From NCBI GenBank assembly GCA_964630875.1, contig CAZVXF010000009.1, forward strand, positions 1 through 57,387: a stretch of DNA of 57,387 nucleotides, given 5' to 3'. The position numbers were made by a program, and so were the translations under genes. The notes under the pieces are model-generated. The model was given only the letters and a program-made list of their open reading frames with translations, did not search any database and was not told the origin of the DNA. Position 1 is the stretch's first letter. The number at the start of each line of letters is the position of its first letter. The DNA is from DAIDHZ01 sp035480255 (lineage in GTDB: Bacteria; Chlamydiota; Chlamydiia; Chlamydiales; SM23-39). Positions 16,677-26,100 of this stretch are shown piece after piece.

Positions 16677-17441
16677 ATGATATCGATGTATAACTATCTT
16701 TTTCAAATCATTTCAGAGCACGATATCGAAGTTGTCAAGCAAGAGCTGCATCAAAAGGGGCTTAAAAGTATCTATTTCATAGAAGAAGACGCAACCGGGA
16801 CGATCTTCATTGGTGGCCAAACACGTAAAAAAATAAGCACAAAAAAAGCTTTTCTGATCGAAGAAAAAGCAGCTGTAAATTGGGAAGATCAGTGGTCTAT
16901 GTTTGCCCATGATTTTAAAGAGGGGAAAGCGCACATCAAGATTTCTGATAAAACGCTTCTACTTCTGCCGGGACCAGGCTTTGGTGATCTATCCCATCCA
17001 ACCACTCAACTGATGATCGAAATGATGCAAGAAAGAATCTGCAATGAATCAGTCATCGATATCGGATCGGGAAGTGGCATTCTAACTCTTGCAGCCCTTC
17101 TTTTAGACGCAAAATCTGCAATTGGAATCGAAATCGATGCTGCGGCAATCAAGCATGCAAAAAAAAATGCAAAGCTGAATGGTCTAAAGGCGAAATTTGT
17201 AAAAACAATCCCTAAAAACATTCCTCCTTCCGTGTGTCTCATGAATATGATTTTACCGGAACAAAAAGATTTAGACCCAACTCACTTCAATCCCTTTGCA
17301 AAACTCTGGATTGTCTCAGGTGTATTATCCGAGCAGAAAAATGAGTACCTGATGCTTGCAAAGAAATGGGGTTGGACCCTAGTGAAAGAGTTCTCCCGTG
17401 ACGATTGGATGGGTTGGATTTTCTCTTTAGAAACTCTCTGA
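16677..17441 (+). CDS. PrmA-like (ribosomal protein L11) methyltransferase
   Basis: 254 residues with a class I SAM-dependent fold: VIDIGSGSGILTLAALLL (motif I), IGIEIDAAAIKHAKKNA (motif II) and NMILPEQ at the NPPY/motif IV position. The arrangement, including the preceding GPGFGDLSHPTTQLM segment, matches PrmA, which methylates lysines of ribosomal protein L11. The family's motif IV is usually N-hydrophobic-hydrophobic-A; here NMIL, so the target may differ. The N-terminal domain is shorter than in E. coli PrmA (293 residues). An alternative start is the ATG at 16686. Confidence 0.75.
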   Translation: MISMYNYLFQIISEHDIEVVKQELHQKGLKSIYFIEEDATGTIFIGGQTRKKISTKKAFLIEEKAAVNWEDQWSMFAHDFKEGKAHIKISDKTLLLLPGPGFGDLSHPTTQLMIEMMQERICNESVIDIGSGSGILTLAALLLDAKSAIGIEIDAAAIKHAKKNAKLNGLKAKFVKTIPKNIPPSVCLMNMILPEQKDLDPTHFNPFAKLWIVSGVLSEQKNEYLMLAKKWGWTLVKEFSRDDWMGWIFSLETL

Positions 17442-17457
17442 TTCTTATCGGGTATAG

Positions 17458-20400
17458 TCAAGTTCTTTTAGTGTGACGCATTTTGAAGAGTTTTTCCTGA
17501 AGGAGCTCAAAGTAGTAATAGAGCACAGGAGTGAGTAGCAAGGTGAGCATTTGAGAAATGATTAACCCACCAACGATACAAAGTCCAAGTGAGATGCGGT
17601 TTTGAGCGAGCGCGCCTCCAATGCCGAGTGCGATAGGAACTGCGCCCATCATCGCTGCAATTGTGGTCATCATGATTGGCCTGAAACGGACGAGAGCTGC
17701 TTCAGTAATTGCAGCTTCTGCTGTTTTGCCTTCTTTTTCAACGGCATTATTGGCAAAATCAACCATAATAATTCCATTTTTTAGGACGATTCCAATTAAC
17801 AGAATCAGGCCAACAAATGAGTAGATAGAGAGCGTCTGGTTGAAGAGGTAGAGTGTGAAGAGTCCACCAAGTAAAGCTGGCGGAAGAGCGCTCATCACTG
17901 TGATTGGATGAATAAAGCTTTCATACAAGATGCCTAACACAAGATAGATGACGAAAAATGAAATAATGAGAAGAAAATTAAGGCTTGCAAAGGACTGCTT
18001 AAACACATCTGCGGTCCCGATGACTTGCCCAAATACATTCGCCGGTTTGTCTGCGCGGGCCATGTCGTTGAGGGTTTTGAGACTATTTCCAAGGGGAACG
18101 TTGATGCCAGGATTAAATGAGATATTGACTGCAGTCAGACCATTGAGATGGTTAATCGTAAGAGGTCCAGCAGTTTCTGTGGGTTCTAGAATTTCAGAGA
18201 GGGGAACGAGGTTGCTTGTCGAGGAGCGAACATAGAGATTCGAAAGAACCGTGGGATTGCGATAAAATTTAGGAAGCGTTTCTAAGATTACATCATAAAC
18301 GTTGATGTCTGCATTGATTTGTGAAATTTTGTTATCCGAATAGGCGTACTGGAAAAAATTTTCAACTTGGGATGCTGTCACATTGTAGTTTGAGGCTTTA
18401 TCTCGATTGATGTGAAAAGACCATTGTGGCTGTCCGATGCGTAAGTCAGATGATACTTGAGAAAACTGAGGATTTGCAATCATTGCTTGCGTCAGTTTTG
18501 GTGCATACTCATAGAGTGAGTGGCGATCGATACTCGTCAATGCATACTGATAGAGTGCTTGTGAAGTTGTTCCAACTGCTAGATTGATCAAAGGCAGGGG
18601 GGAGAAGTATGTATTCATCCCGACGACATTATGCATTTGATTCGTCAATTCTGTGATGACTTGATTCATTGGCTTGCGATCTTTAAAGGGCTTCAGTCTG
18701 AGGAATAAGATTCCCTGATTTGGATTTGAGTACGAGCTGATGGAAAGAAGGGATTCCACATTGGGATTTTCAATCGAAAGTTTTGAGAGTTCTCCATGGT
18801 ATTTATTCATTTGAAATGGCGATGTACCATCGCGCGCAACCGTATATCCATCAATAAAGCCGACATCGTCGGGAGGCAAGAAATCTTTCGGAATAATCGC
18901 AAAAAGCACAATGGAAAAAATAATGCTGAACAAACCAATCATGAGCATCAAAGGCCTATTGCGCATTGCAAAGCCAAGACATGGTTGATAAAGGCGTAGC
19001 ATTTTCTCATTGACTTTGTCTGCCATTTCTTCCATGCGCGCTTTCTGTTTCTTTTTATAAGGACGTACAAAGCGGCTTGCGAGCATTGGCGTGAGCGTGA
19101 GTGAGACAAATCCAGAAATCAGTACTGCAACGACAATTGTGACCGCAAATTCACGAAACAATCTTCCCACAACCCCGCCCATAAAAAGCATGGGAATAAA
19201 GGCTGCAGTTAGGCAAAGAGTCATACTCAAAATCGTGACGCTAATTTCTTTCGAAGCAATCAAGGCTGCTTCGAATGGTTTTTTCCCAAGTTCAACATGT
19301 CGAACGTTATTCTCAAGTACGACAATTGCATCGTCGACTAAAAACCCTATACAAAGGGTTAACGCTAAAAGAGATAGGATGTCTAAGCTAAATCCTAATA
19401 GAAGCATGACTGCAAAGGTGCCGCAAATGGCAATGGGGAGTGCGAGAGTGGGTATAACAGTATTAAGAAATTTACCAAGTAATAAATAAATGATAATGAC
19501 GACTAAGAAAAAAGCAATGACTAAGGTCATTTTGACATCATTCACACCTTCAATAATCGATTCCGATTGGTCGTAGATTCGTACAATGTTTAATGTGCTT
19601 GGCAGTTGTGGCTTTAGGGATGCAAGCGTTTGATTCACTTGATTCACAATTTTGACTGTATTGGCACCGGCAAGCCTTTGCACAGCTAAGACTAAACAAT
19701 TTTGTGACGATTTTTCATCGATATATTGCATGAAATACTTATCGTCTTGAACGCTATCCAGCGTCCTTCCAATATCTTTAATTTTAACAAGGTTGCCATT
19801 CTCATTTTTGATCACTAGCTCGTCATAGCCTTTTGCTTTAAAGATTTGGCCATCGACATCGATTGTAAAATCGTTTTTTTCTCCCCATAATGTTCCGAGT
19901 GGCAAATCGACGTTTCCTGTCGCAAGTTGCATGGCAACTTCATCAATACCAATATTTTTTGCGGCTAATTTTTCCGGATCTACTTGAATGCGCGCAGCAT
20001 AAGGAGTTCCATACGTGATGACTTGAGACACGCCTTCAATCATGGATAAGCGATTGCCAATGAAAGTACTTCCATAATCGTACAATTCGCTCAGTGTCAT
20101 ATTCGGATTAATCAGAGCAAAATATAAAATGGGAGTTGCAGCAGGATTGACTTTGCGATAGGTCGGCTGATTGGGAAGATTGGATGGCAATTGGGGAGAT
20201 GCAACAGAGATCATGGCCTGAACATCGGTTGCAGCAGAATCAATGTTGCGACTGAGATCGAAGGTCAAAACAATTGTAGAAGACCCTGTGTTGCTGGAAG
20301 AAATGACTGATTGAATCCCTTGAATGGTCATGAATTGCTGCTCAAGAGGTGTTGCTACAGAATTGGCCATTGTTTCAGGGTTCGCCCCTGGATAACTTAC

Positions 20401-20544
20401 ACTGACCTCGATTGTCGGCATGTCTACACTTGGTAAATCGCTCACAGGGAGCGCTCTGAATGCGATAATCCCAAATGCCATGATGGCTCCCATCACAAGG
20501 ATGGTCATGATCGGTCGACGTATGAATGGTTCAGACAAATTCAT
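17458..20544 (-). CDS. RND multidrug efflux transporter (AcrB/MdtB-type)
   Basis: Inner-membrane proton-driven pump of 1028 residues, standard for the HAE1 family. Hallmarks: N-terminal FIRRPIMTILVMGAIMAFG, the porter-domain start PTIEVSVSYPGANPETM, the GFLVDDAIVVLENNVRH region of TM4 (with Asp residues for proton relay) and the C-terminal RPIMMTTIAAMMGAVPIALG. Last gene of an efflux operon; the start overlaps the adaptor stop by ATGA. Substrates cannot be predicted. Confidence 0.95.
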   Translation of the reverse strand: MNLSEPFIRRPIMTILVMGAIMAFGIIAFRALPVSDLPSVDMPTIEVSVSYPGANPETMANSVATPLEQQFMTIQGIQSVISSSNTGSSTIVLTFDLSRNIDSAATDVQAMISVASPQLPSNLPNQPTYRKVNPAATPILYFALINPNMTLSELYDYGSTFIGNRLSMIEGVSQVITYGTPYAARIQVDPEKLAAKNIGIDEVAMQLATGNVDLPLGTLWGEKNDFTIDVDGQIFKAKGYDELVIKNENGNLVKIKDIGRTLDSVQDDKYFMQYIDEKSSQNCLVLAVQRLAGANTVKIVNQVNQTLASLKPQLPSTLNIVRIYDQSESIIEGVNDVKMTLVIAFFLVVIIIYLLLGKFLNTVIPTLALPIAICGTFAVMLLLGFSLDILSLLALTLCIGFLVDDAIVVLENNVRHVELGKKPFEAALIASKEISVTILSMTLCLTAAFIPMLFMGGVVGRLFREFAVTIVVAVLISGFVSLTLTPMLASRFVRPYKKKQKARMEEMADKVNEKMLRLYQPCLGFAMRNRPLMLMIGLFSIIFSIVLFAIIPKDFLPPDDVGFIDGYTVARDGTSPFQMNKYHGELSKLSIENPNVESLLSISSYSNPNQGILFLRLKPFKDRKPMNQVITELTNQMHNVVGMNTYFSPLPLINLAVGTTSQALYQYALTSIDRHSLYEYAPKLTQAMIANPQFSQVSSDLRIGQPQWSFHINRDKASNYNVTASQVENFFQYAYSDNKISQINADINVYDVILETLPKFYRNPTVLSNLYVRSSTSNLVPLSEILEPTETAGPLTINHLNGLTAVNISFNPGINVPLGNSLKTLNDMARADKPANVFGQVIGTADVFKQSFASLNFLLIISFFVIYLVLGILYESFIHPITVMSALPPALLGGLFTLYLFNQTLSIYSFVGLILLIGIVLKNGIIMVDFANNAVEKEGKTAEAAITEAALVRFRPIMMTTIAAMMGAVPIALGIGGALAQNRISLGLCIVGGLIISQMLTLLLTPVLYYYFELLQEKLFKMRHTKRT

Positions 20545-21617
20545 TTGGGGACATATACCTTAGTGCCGGTGTTGAGATTCATTTGTCCCTCAACAACAAT
20601 TTTTTCTCCCGCATTGATGCCGCTGAGAACAATGACCATTTCATCTTGTCTTTGACCGAGCTTTACTGTTCGTTGAACAACGGTCATGTCGGGGTTCACC
20701 ATAAAAACTATGGGGTTGGTTTGTGTCATTTGAACTGCCGAGAATGGAATGACGACTGCATCTTTCATTATGCTTAAAATCAAACGATTACGAATAAATT
20801 GACCCGGCCACAATTCTCTCTTTTGATTGTCGAACACAGCCCGCAATTTAATCATTCCTGTTTTTTGATCGACCGAATTATCGAGCATATATAAAGATCC
20901 TTCATACATCTCTCCTCCTTTAAAGTCCTCAAAGGCAGCCATGACCTTCAACTCGCCATTTCGTTTTGCTTTTTGAATGCGATGGAGCTGAAATTCTGGC
21001 ACAGAAAAAGTCACAAAGATCGGAGACATTTGATTGAGAGTAATGAGCGAATTTTGGCAACTCACACAAACTAAATTCCCGTAATCAATTTTCAATATCC
21101 CTGTCATCGCGTCAATCGGCGAATAGATCCAGCAATAGTCTAAATTGATTTTTGCAGCATCGACTTGTGCTTGATTCACAATCACTTGCGCTTGATTGGC
21201 TGCCATTGTTGATTGCAACGTTTCATAATCAATTTGGGAATAAAACTCATCTTGAGTGAGCGTTTTGTAGCGTTTCACTTTTTCTGTAGATATTGATAAA
21301 TTTGCCAGCGCCTCTTCTAGAGCTCCTTGAGCCTGTTGTAACTGCGCCAGGTAGGGGAGAGGATCGATCGTGAATAACAGATCTCCTTTTTTTACCTCTT
21401 GTCCTTGATTAAAACATACACCTGTGATCTCTCCTTCAATGCGGGAATAGATATCGACACTTGTGATCGATTCGACATGACCGAGCGCTTCAATATAGAT
21501 GGGTGTATCCTGTGCCTTTGCCACATCGATTTGCACAGGATATGATGGAACAGTAGCCACAGGCTTTTTCTGATGGCAAGAGGCAAATAAAAGTAGGATA
21601 CAGATCAATTTGAGCAT
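20541..21617 (-). CDS. RND periplasmic adaptor (membrane fusion) lipoprotein
   Basis: 358 residues. The signal sequence MLKLICILLLFASC ends in a lipobox, so the protein is probably anchored to the inner membrane by Cys14. A barrel-sandwich (lipoyl) half is visible around GEITGVCFNQGQEVKKGDLL, a coiled-coil hairpin rich in Ala/Gln (residues about 95-160), and its partner half around IDYGNLVCV; the C-terminal domains resemble HlyD/MFP (VEGQMNLNTGTKV). It bridges pump and outer-membrane channel. Overlaps the channel gene by 13 bases and the pump gene by 4. Confidence 0.92.
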   Translation of the reverse strand: MLKLICILLLFASCHQKKPVATVPSYPVQIDVAKAQDTPIYIEALGHVESITSVDIYSRIEGEITGVCFNQGQEVKKGDLLFTIDPLPYLAQLQQAQGALEEALANLSISTEKVKRYKTLTQDEFYSQIDYETLQSTMAANQAQVIVNQAQVDAAKINLDYCWIYSPIDAMTGILKIDYGNLVCVSCQNSLITLNQMSPIFVTFSVPEFQLHRIQKAKRNGELKVMAAFEDFKGGEMYEGSLYMLDNSVDQKTGMIKLRAVFDNQKRELWPGQFIRNRLILSIMKDAVVIPFSAVQMTQTNPIVFMVNPDMTVVQRTVKLGQRQDEMVIVLSGINAGEKIVVEGQMNLNTGTKVYVPK

Positions 21618-23146
21618 GCAACCTCATTGGGCGTTGCACAAAGCGATCCTGTGGCATATGCAATGGCTGCAATCGATGTAAACCAATTTTGCTGGGCTTG
21701 TGCTCTTTTTGTTCTTGCGTCTGCCAAAGAACTTTGCGCTTGCAACACATCCAAAATTGCTTTTGTTCCAGCCTTATAATTCGCTAGTGCAATGTTAAAT
21801 TCTAATTTTGCTGACTCTAAGTATTCATCTGCATCCGATAAATTGAGTGCTGCTGTTTTCACACCCATGTGAGCCGTCGTCACATTCTGGATCATCATCA
21901 GTTCTGTTTGCATCAATTGCGCTTTAGATGCCTCTAAATTCGCTTGCGCGCTACGTACGCCATTTTTATAGTAATAGCCATCAAAAACTGGAAATTGGAG
22001 CGTTAAAGCAGCCTGCCAGTGCATTCCATGCTCATGCAATCCTTTTTGAAACCAGTAGTGACCTGTTTCAAGTGTTGAACTTAGCACTGGCATCGTTGCT
22101 CTTTTTGCTCCTAGCACCAAAGCTTGCTTCGCTCTCACATTTGCTTGAGCTGCCAATAAATCTTGCCGCTGACTTTGCGCAATTTCTACTAATTCATCGA
22201 CGCTCTCTAAAATCGGAGTTGGAATGACTTTATCTGGCAAGCTTTGCACCCGGAACTTCAGATTCGCCGGCAAACCCAAATCGACAGCGAGCTGTGCAAA
22301 TGCATTTTCAACCGCCTGCTTTTGGCTATTCATTGTCATTCTGCTCTGTAAATATTGCGTTCTTGCCGCAGCCACATCACCTAAAGCGGCTAATCCTAAA
22401 GCAAACTTTTCATTGGCTGCATCTAGAGACATTTTCGCTGTTTCAAGATTGGCCTCATCTGATAAAAGAGCCGCTTTTTGATACACATAGGCATAATAAT
22501 CATTCATCACAGTCTGTAAAACCGTCTGAATTTCCTGATTGTGATTATAATCGGCATAGTAAAGAGCTTCTCGTGCAGCAAGTGCCGCAGCTGATCTTTG
22601 CCCAAAATCAAATAGCACATAGCTCAGCGTCACATCAGGACCTGCCTCTGTTGAATAAAACATTGGCGCTCCTGCGATAGTCGTTCCGATATTATTGATT
22701 GCAGAAGAGCTTGTCGCAGTTGTTGACCCAGGAGTAGGCGTTGTACTTTGTGTAGAAGGTACTTGAGCCTGCGGCAGAGGCTGTTGAATACTTGGAAACC
22801 CCGCCCTTTGCCTCACATATTGCGTTGTTGAATAAATATAGGGATAGAAGCTGCTCATCGACTGGCCATAATTGGCCGCAGCACTTCTTGCCTGCGCCCA
22901 TGTCTGTCTAGTCGATGGATTATTTTGCAGGGCAATATCGACAAGTTCAGCCAGATTCATCTCCTCTTCCTCAAAACTTGGCGGAAGCAAAATCTGACAA
23001 TAATGCGATGATACTAAATTGTTGCCCCCCATCCTCGTCCAAGTCGAATAAGGTGTTTGCGGAGCAAGTGCAAGCGGATCCATTGCATCTCTTGCACAAC
23101 CACAAAGAATAAGCACAACAATAAAAGATAAGGTTTTTTTACACAC
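21605..23146 (-). CDS. TolC-like outer-membrane efflux lipoprotein (OprM/NodT type)
   Basis: 513 residues, with a lipobox signal (SFIVVLILCGC) giving an acylated Cys, as in OprM-type channels. Two homologous halves rich in Ala/Gln/Leu heptads form the alpha barrel, for example LAELVDIALQNNPSTRQTW at the first half and ALVLGAKRATMPVLSS later; a Pro/Thr/Ser-rich insertion (residues about 120-160) is likely surface-exposed. The start is GTG at 23146 since no ATG fits the signal peptide. First gene of the three-gene efflux operon, 29 bp after the giant gene on the same strand. Confidence 0.9.
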   Translation of the reverse strand: MCKKTLSFIVVLILCGCARDAMDPLALAPQTPYSTWTRMGGNNLVSSHYCQILLPPSFEEEEMNLAELVDIALQNNPSTRQTWAQARSAAANYGQSMSSFYPYIYSTTQYVRQRAGFPSIQQPLPQAQVPSTQSTTPTPGSTTATSSSAINNIGTTIAGAPMFYSTEAGPDVTLSYVLFDFGQRSAAALAAREALYYADYNHNQEIQTVLQTVMNDYYAYVYQKAALLSDEANLETAKMSLDAANEKFALGLAALGDVAAARTQYLQSRMTMNSQKQAVENAFAQLAVDLGLPANLKFRVQSLPDKVIPTPILESVDELVEIAQSQRQDLLAAQANVRAKQALVLGAKRATMPVLSSTLETGHYWFQKGLHEHGMHWQAALTLQFPVFDGYYYKNGVRSAQANLEASKAQLMQTELMMIQNVTTAHMGVKTAALNLSDADEYLESAKLEFNIALANYKAGTKAILDVLQAQSSLADARTKRAQAQQNWFTSIAAIAYATGSLCATPNEVACSN

Positions 23147-23175
23147 TATTTCTGGTTAATAATTTAGTGTGCATT

Positions 23176-26100
23176 TTATTGCAATGAGACTCGTTTGCTT
23201 TCAAATGCTTTTTGAAATTCTCTTGTGCGTTTTAAAGTGACTGGAGCCCTCAAGCCTTCATCTTCCTGATGTTGTTCTTTTTTATCAATCGCTTGAAGCG
23301 CTTCATCAAGCGAAACAAAGGGAGGGGATTCTGAAACAGCAGGAGCTGCTGTAGTCGCAGGTGCGGCGCTAGGCACTTCACCGGGTCGACTGCCCATGAT
23401 TTCTTGTAAGTCTTCAATGTCTCTCTGGAGTGCTTGCTGTCGTGCGGTGTTGCTAGTGTCAGGATCCGAATTCGGTCGTCTGTCCATCAATTCTTGTAAT
23501 TCTCTATCAATATCTATCTGGGGTCCTTGCTGTTGTACGATGGATCCAGCGTTAAGATCAAAATCCCAAAGATTGATAGGAGCTTCATAAGTTGAAATAC
23601 TCATTGGCTGAATGAAAAAGCTTTCAAGAATTCGATCATTTTTCCCAATTACTTGATAAACATAAGTATGATTTTGAGAGGGAAAATGCTCTTTTTTAAG
23701 AGTCAGAGCCCCAGTATCTGGATTAAGCTCTAACCAAGTAGGTAGGGGTGCATCATTTAAAAGTGTGTTTGAATAAAGACTTACAAAGAAATGTGTGGGA
23801 AGATGGTCTTTAGTACAATCATGACCATACTTTTTGTTATCACAACGTAGAATCCGAATTTTCGCAATGTCATCTTTTTTCAATTCTTCTTCAGTGATCG
23901 GACATTTTGGTTTGTATTCTTTTCCTTTTAAGAGATCCTCAGGAATTTCGTTGCGCCAATATTTTTTTCGTTTGAAGACGTTATACAGAAAAGCGCGATT
24001 GATATAAATTGCACCAAGAGCTACAGTAATAGGTGTCACAACTCCTGCAATATATCCAGCATTATCGTGTAAATTTTTATATAGATCAGCCCAGGAGTAT
24101 TGAATCTTGAGATCAAAAATAACACTTGCGGTTGCTCCAAATTTATCTGTCGCTGTCAGTTGGATTGAATATGGATTCACGTCGCTTGCTTGAGGACGTC
24201 CCAAGAATGTGCAGGTATCGGGATCAAATGTTAGAAAACTGGGTAAGACATCATAACCGACTTGGACAGCAGAATAGGTAAGCGTGTTATTATCAAGATC
24301 TTGGAAAATGTCTTTTGGCACTCTATACGTAAATTCACTACTTGAATCGTAAGTTTGAGGTGGGATTACTTTGGCAACAAAGGGTCCGTGGTTCGCATCA
24401 ATGTGTAATTTCCAAGAAGTGTCAACAGATAGATAGCCGTCCGTAGCAGTCAATGTGATTGGAAGAGTCTGATTCAACATAGCTGGGGGAGCATAGCCAT
24501 TAAAAATTCCAGTTTCCGGATTAAATGTAAGCCAAGAGGGAAGAGCTTTGCCATTTGCAAGTTTTGCGGACAGTGTGAGTTTAAAATCATCCGGATCAAA
24601 AAAAGTATCAGATGGTACAGTCACTTCAAAAGACTCTAAAGCTTTTTTATTGATTTGATCCAAAGGATTCACGACAACTGGCGGTTTATTGAAACGAAAA
24701 CTACGCAAGCGCGCCACTGCATGGCTTGGAAAAAGATTGACAATGTCAGATGCGGTAAGTTGGGCCGCATTTAATTCAACAGTCGATGGCGCTGCAGAAA
24801 TTGGACTTGGGTTAATACGAACAGAGGCTAAGTAATCATTGATTGCTGATACAGGACCGGATGCTTGGAGAGTGTTTTTTGATACGGAAACAGCGAGTGG
24901 ACCTGATGCTAATGGGATAAAGCTACCGCCAATGAGTTCTACAGCAGCCGTTGCAATATTTGATGGTGTCGTTATGGAAACCGCGCCTTTGTCTGTATTA
25001 ATTCCGAGAGAAGTGACAATTTTCGCTTCATAAATCGTTTCTTGGCGAACTCCATTGACATCAACGGAGATGGCTAATTGAATTGTTTTATCCGTGAGCT
25101 CCTTAGGCGCTGTAACGAGGAGTTTTCCTTGTTTTAGATCTGCTGAGATCCAATCGGGGATCTCTTTTTTCTGACCTTGATCTATATATCGAATCTCATT
25201 GATTCGATCTATTTTAACTGGTTGCAATGCTGGGCTAAAGAAAGAAAATGAGGTTTCTTCTTGAACGCCTACTGGAAAATTATCTCGTGCTGTTAAAGCA
25301 ATAATCGGAAGTTCGGTCAATAAATCCGCAATTTGAAGACCTCCCTCTTCATTGCTCACATAAATCTGATCTTCAGAATCGGGAAGGTCAAGAGAATTTG
25401 CATGGGTACTTGGCAGAGTTCCTTTAATCTGCATTTTTTCAGCATCGATCGCGAGCATTCCATTGATTTCAACTGCAAGATAGCCAGCCCCTCCTTGTCG
25501 ACTTAGAGCGATATCTTTAATGGGATACGTTGTATCAAGTCTCTCAAGTAGGATTGGGCGAGTTGCATCTGACACATTGGCCTTTCCGAGATATTGCCCG
25601 CTCGCAAAATAAAGCATCTTATCTGTTTCATTCAGCGCTAAACGAGAAACAAGGCCTGTCTCATTCAATCGGCTTACTTTTTGAAATGAGAGAGGAGTCG
25701 TCATTGACCAAATATCAATACCAGAACTATCTGCAACATAAAAAAGAGATCGATCTGCAAGTAAATCTTGTGCAGCTCCAAGAGTTGGAATCCTAGTTAC
25801 TTCGGACATATTTGTAGCATCCAAAACAACAACGCCTTTTTCACCCTGGCAAACATAAACATGCGAGCCAACCAAAGTAAATCTATTTAAAATCCCAGCA
25901 CCACTCCAACGACTTAAAACTTTAGGTTCTCCTGGATTGAAACAATCGATACAAGAAATGCCCGAATCATCACTCAATAACAACCTAGTTTGATCTGGAA
26001 AAAACGCCATTTGTCGAACATTACCCGTTGTATTTAAATGTCCTAAAACAGAGGGGTTCTGCAAGTTGTCTTTTGCTAAAAACTCCAATCGATTATTTCC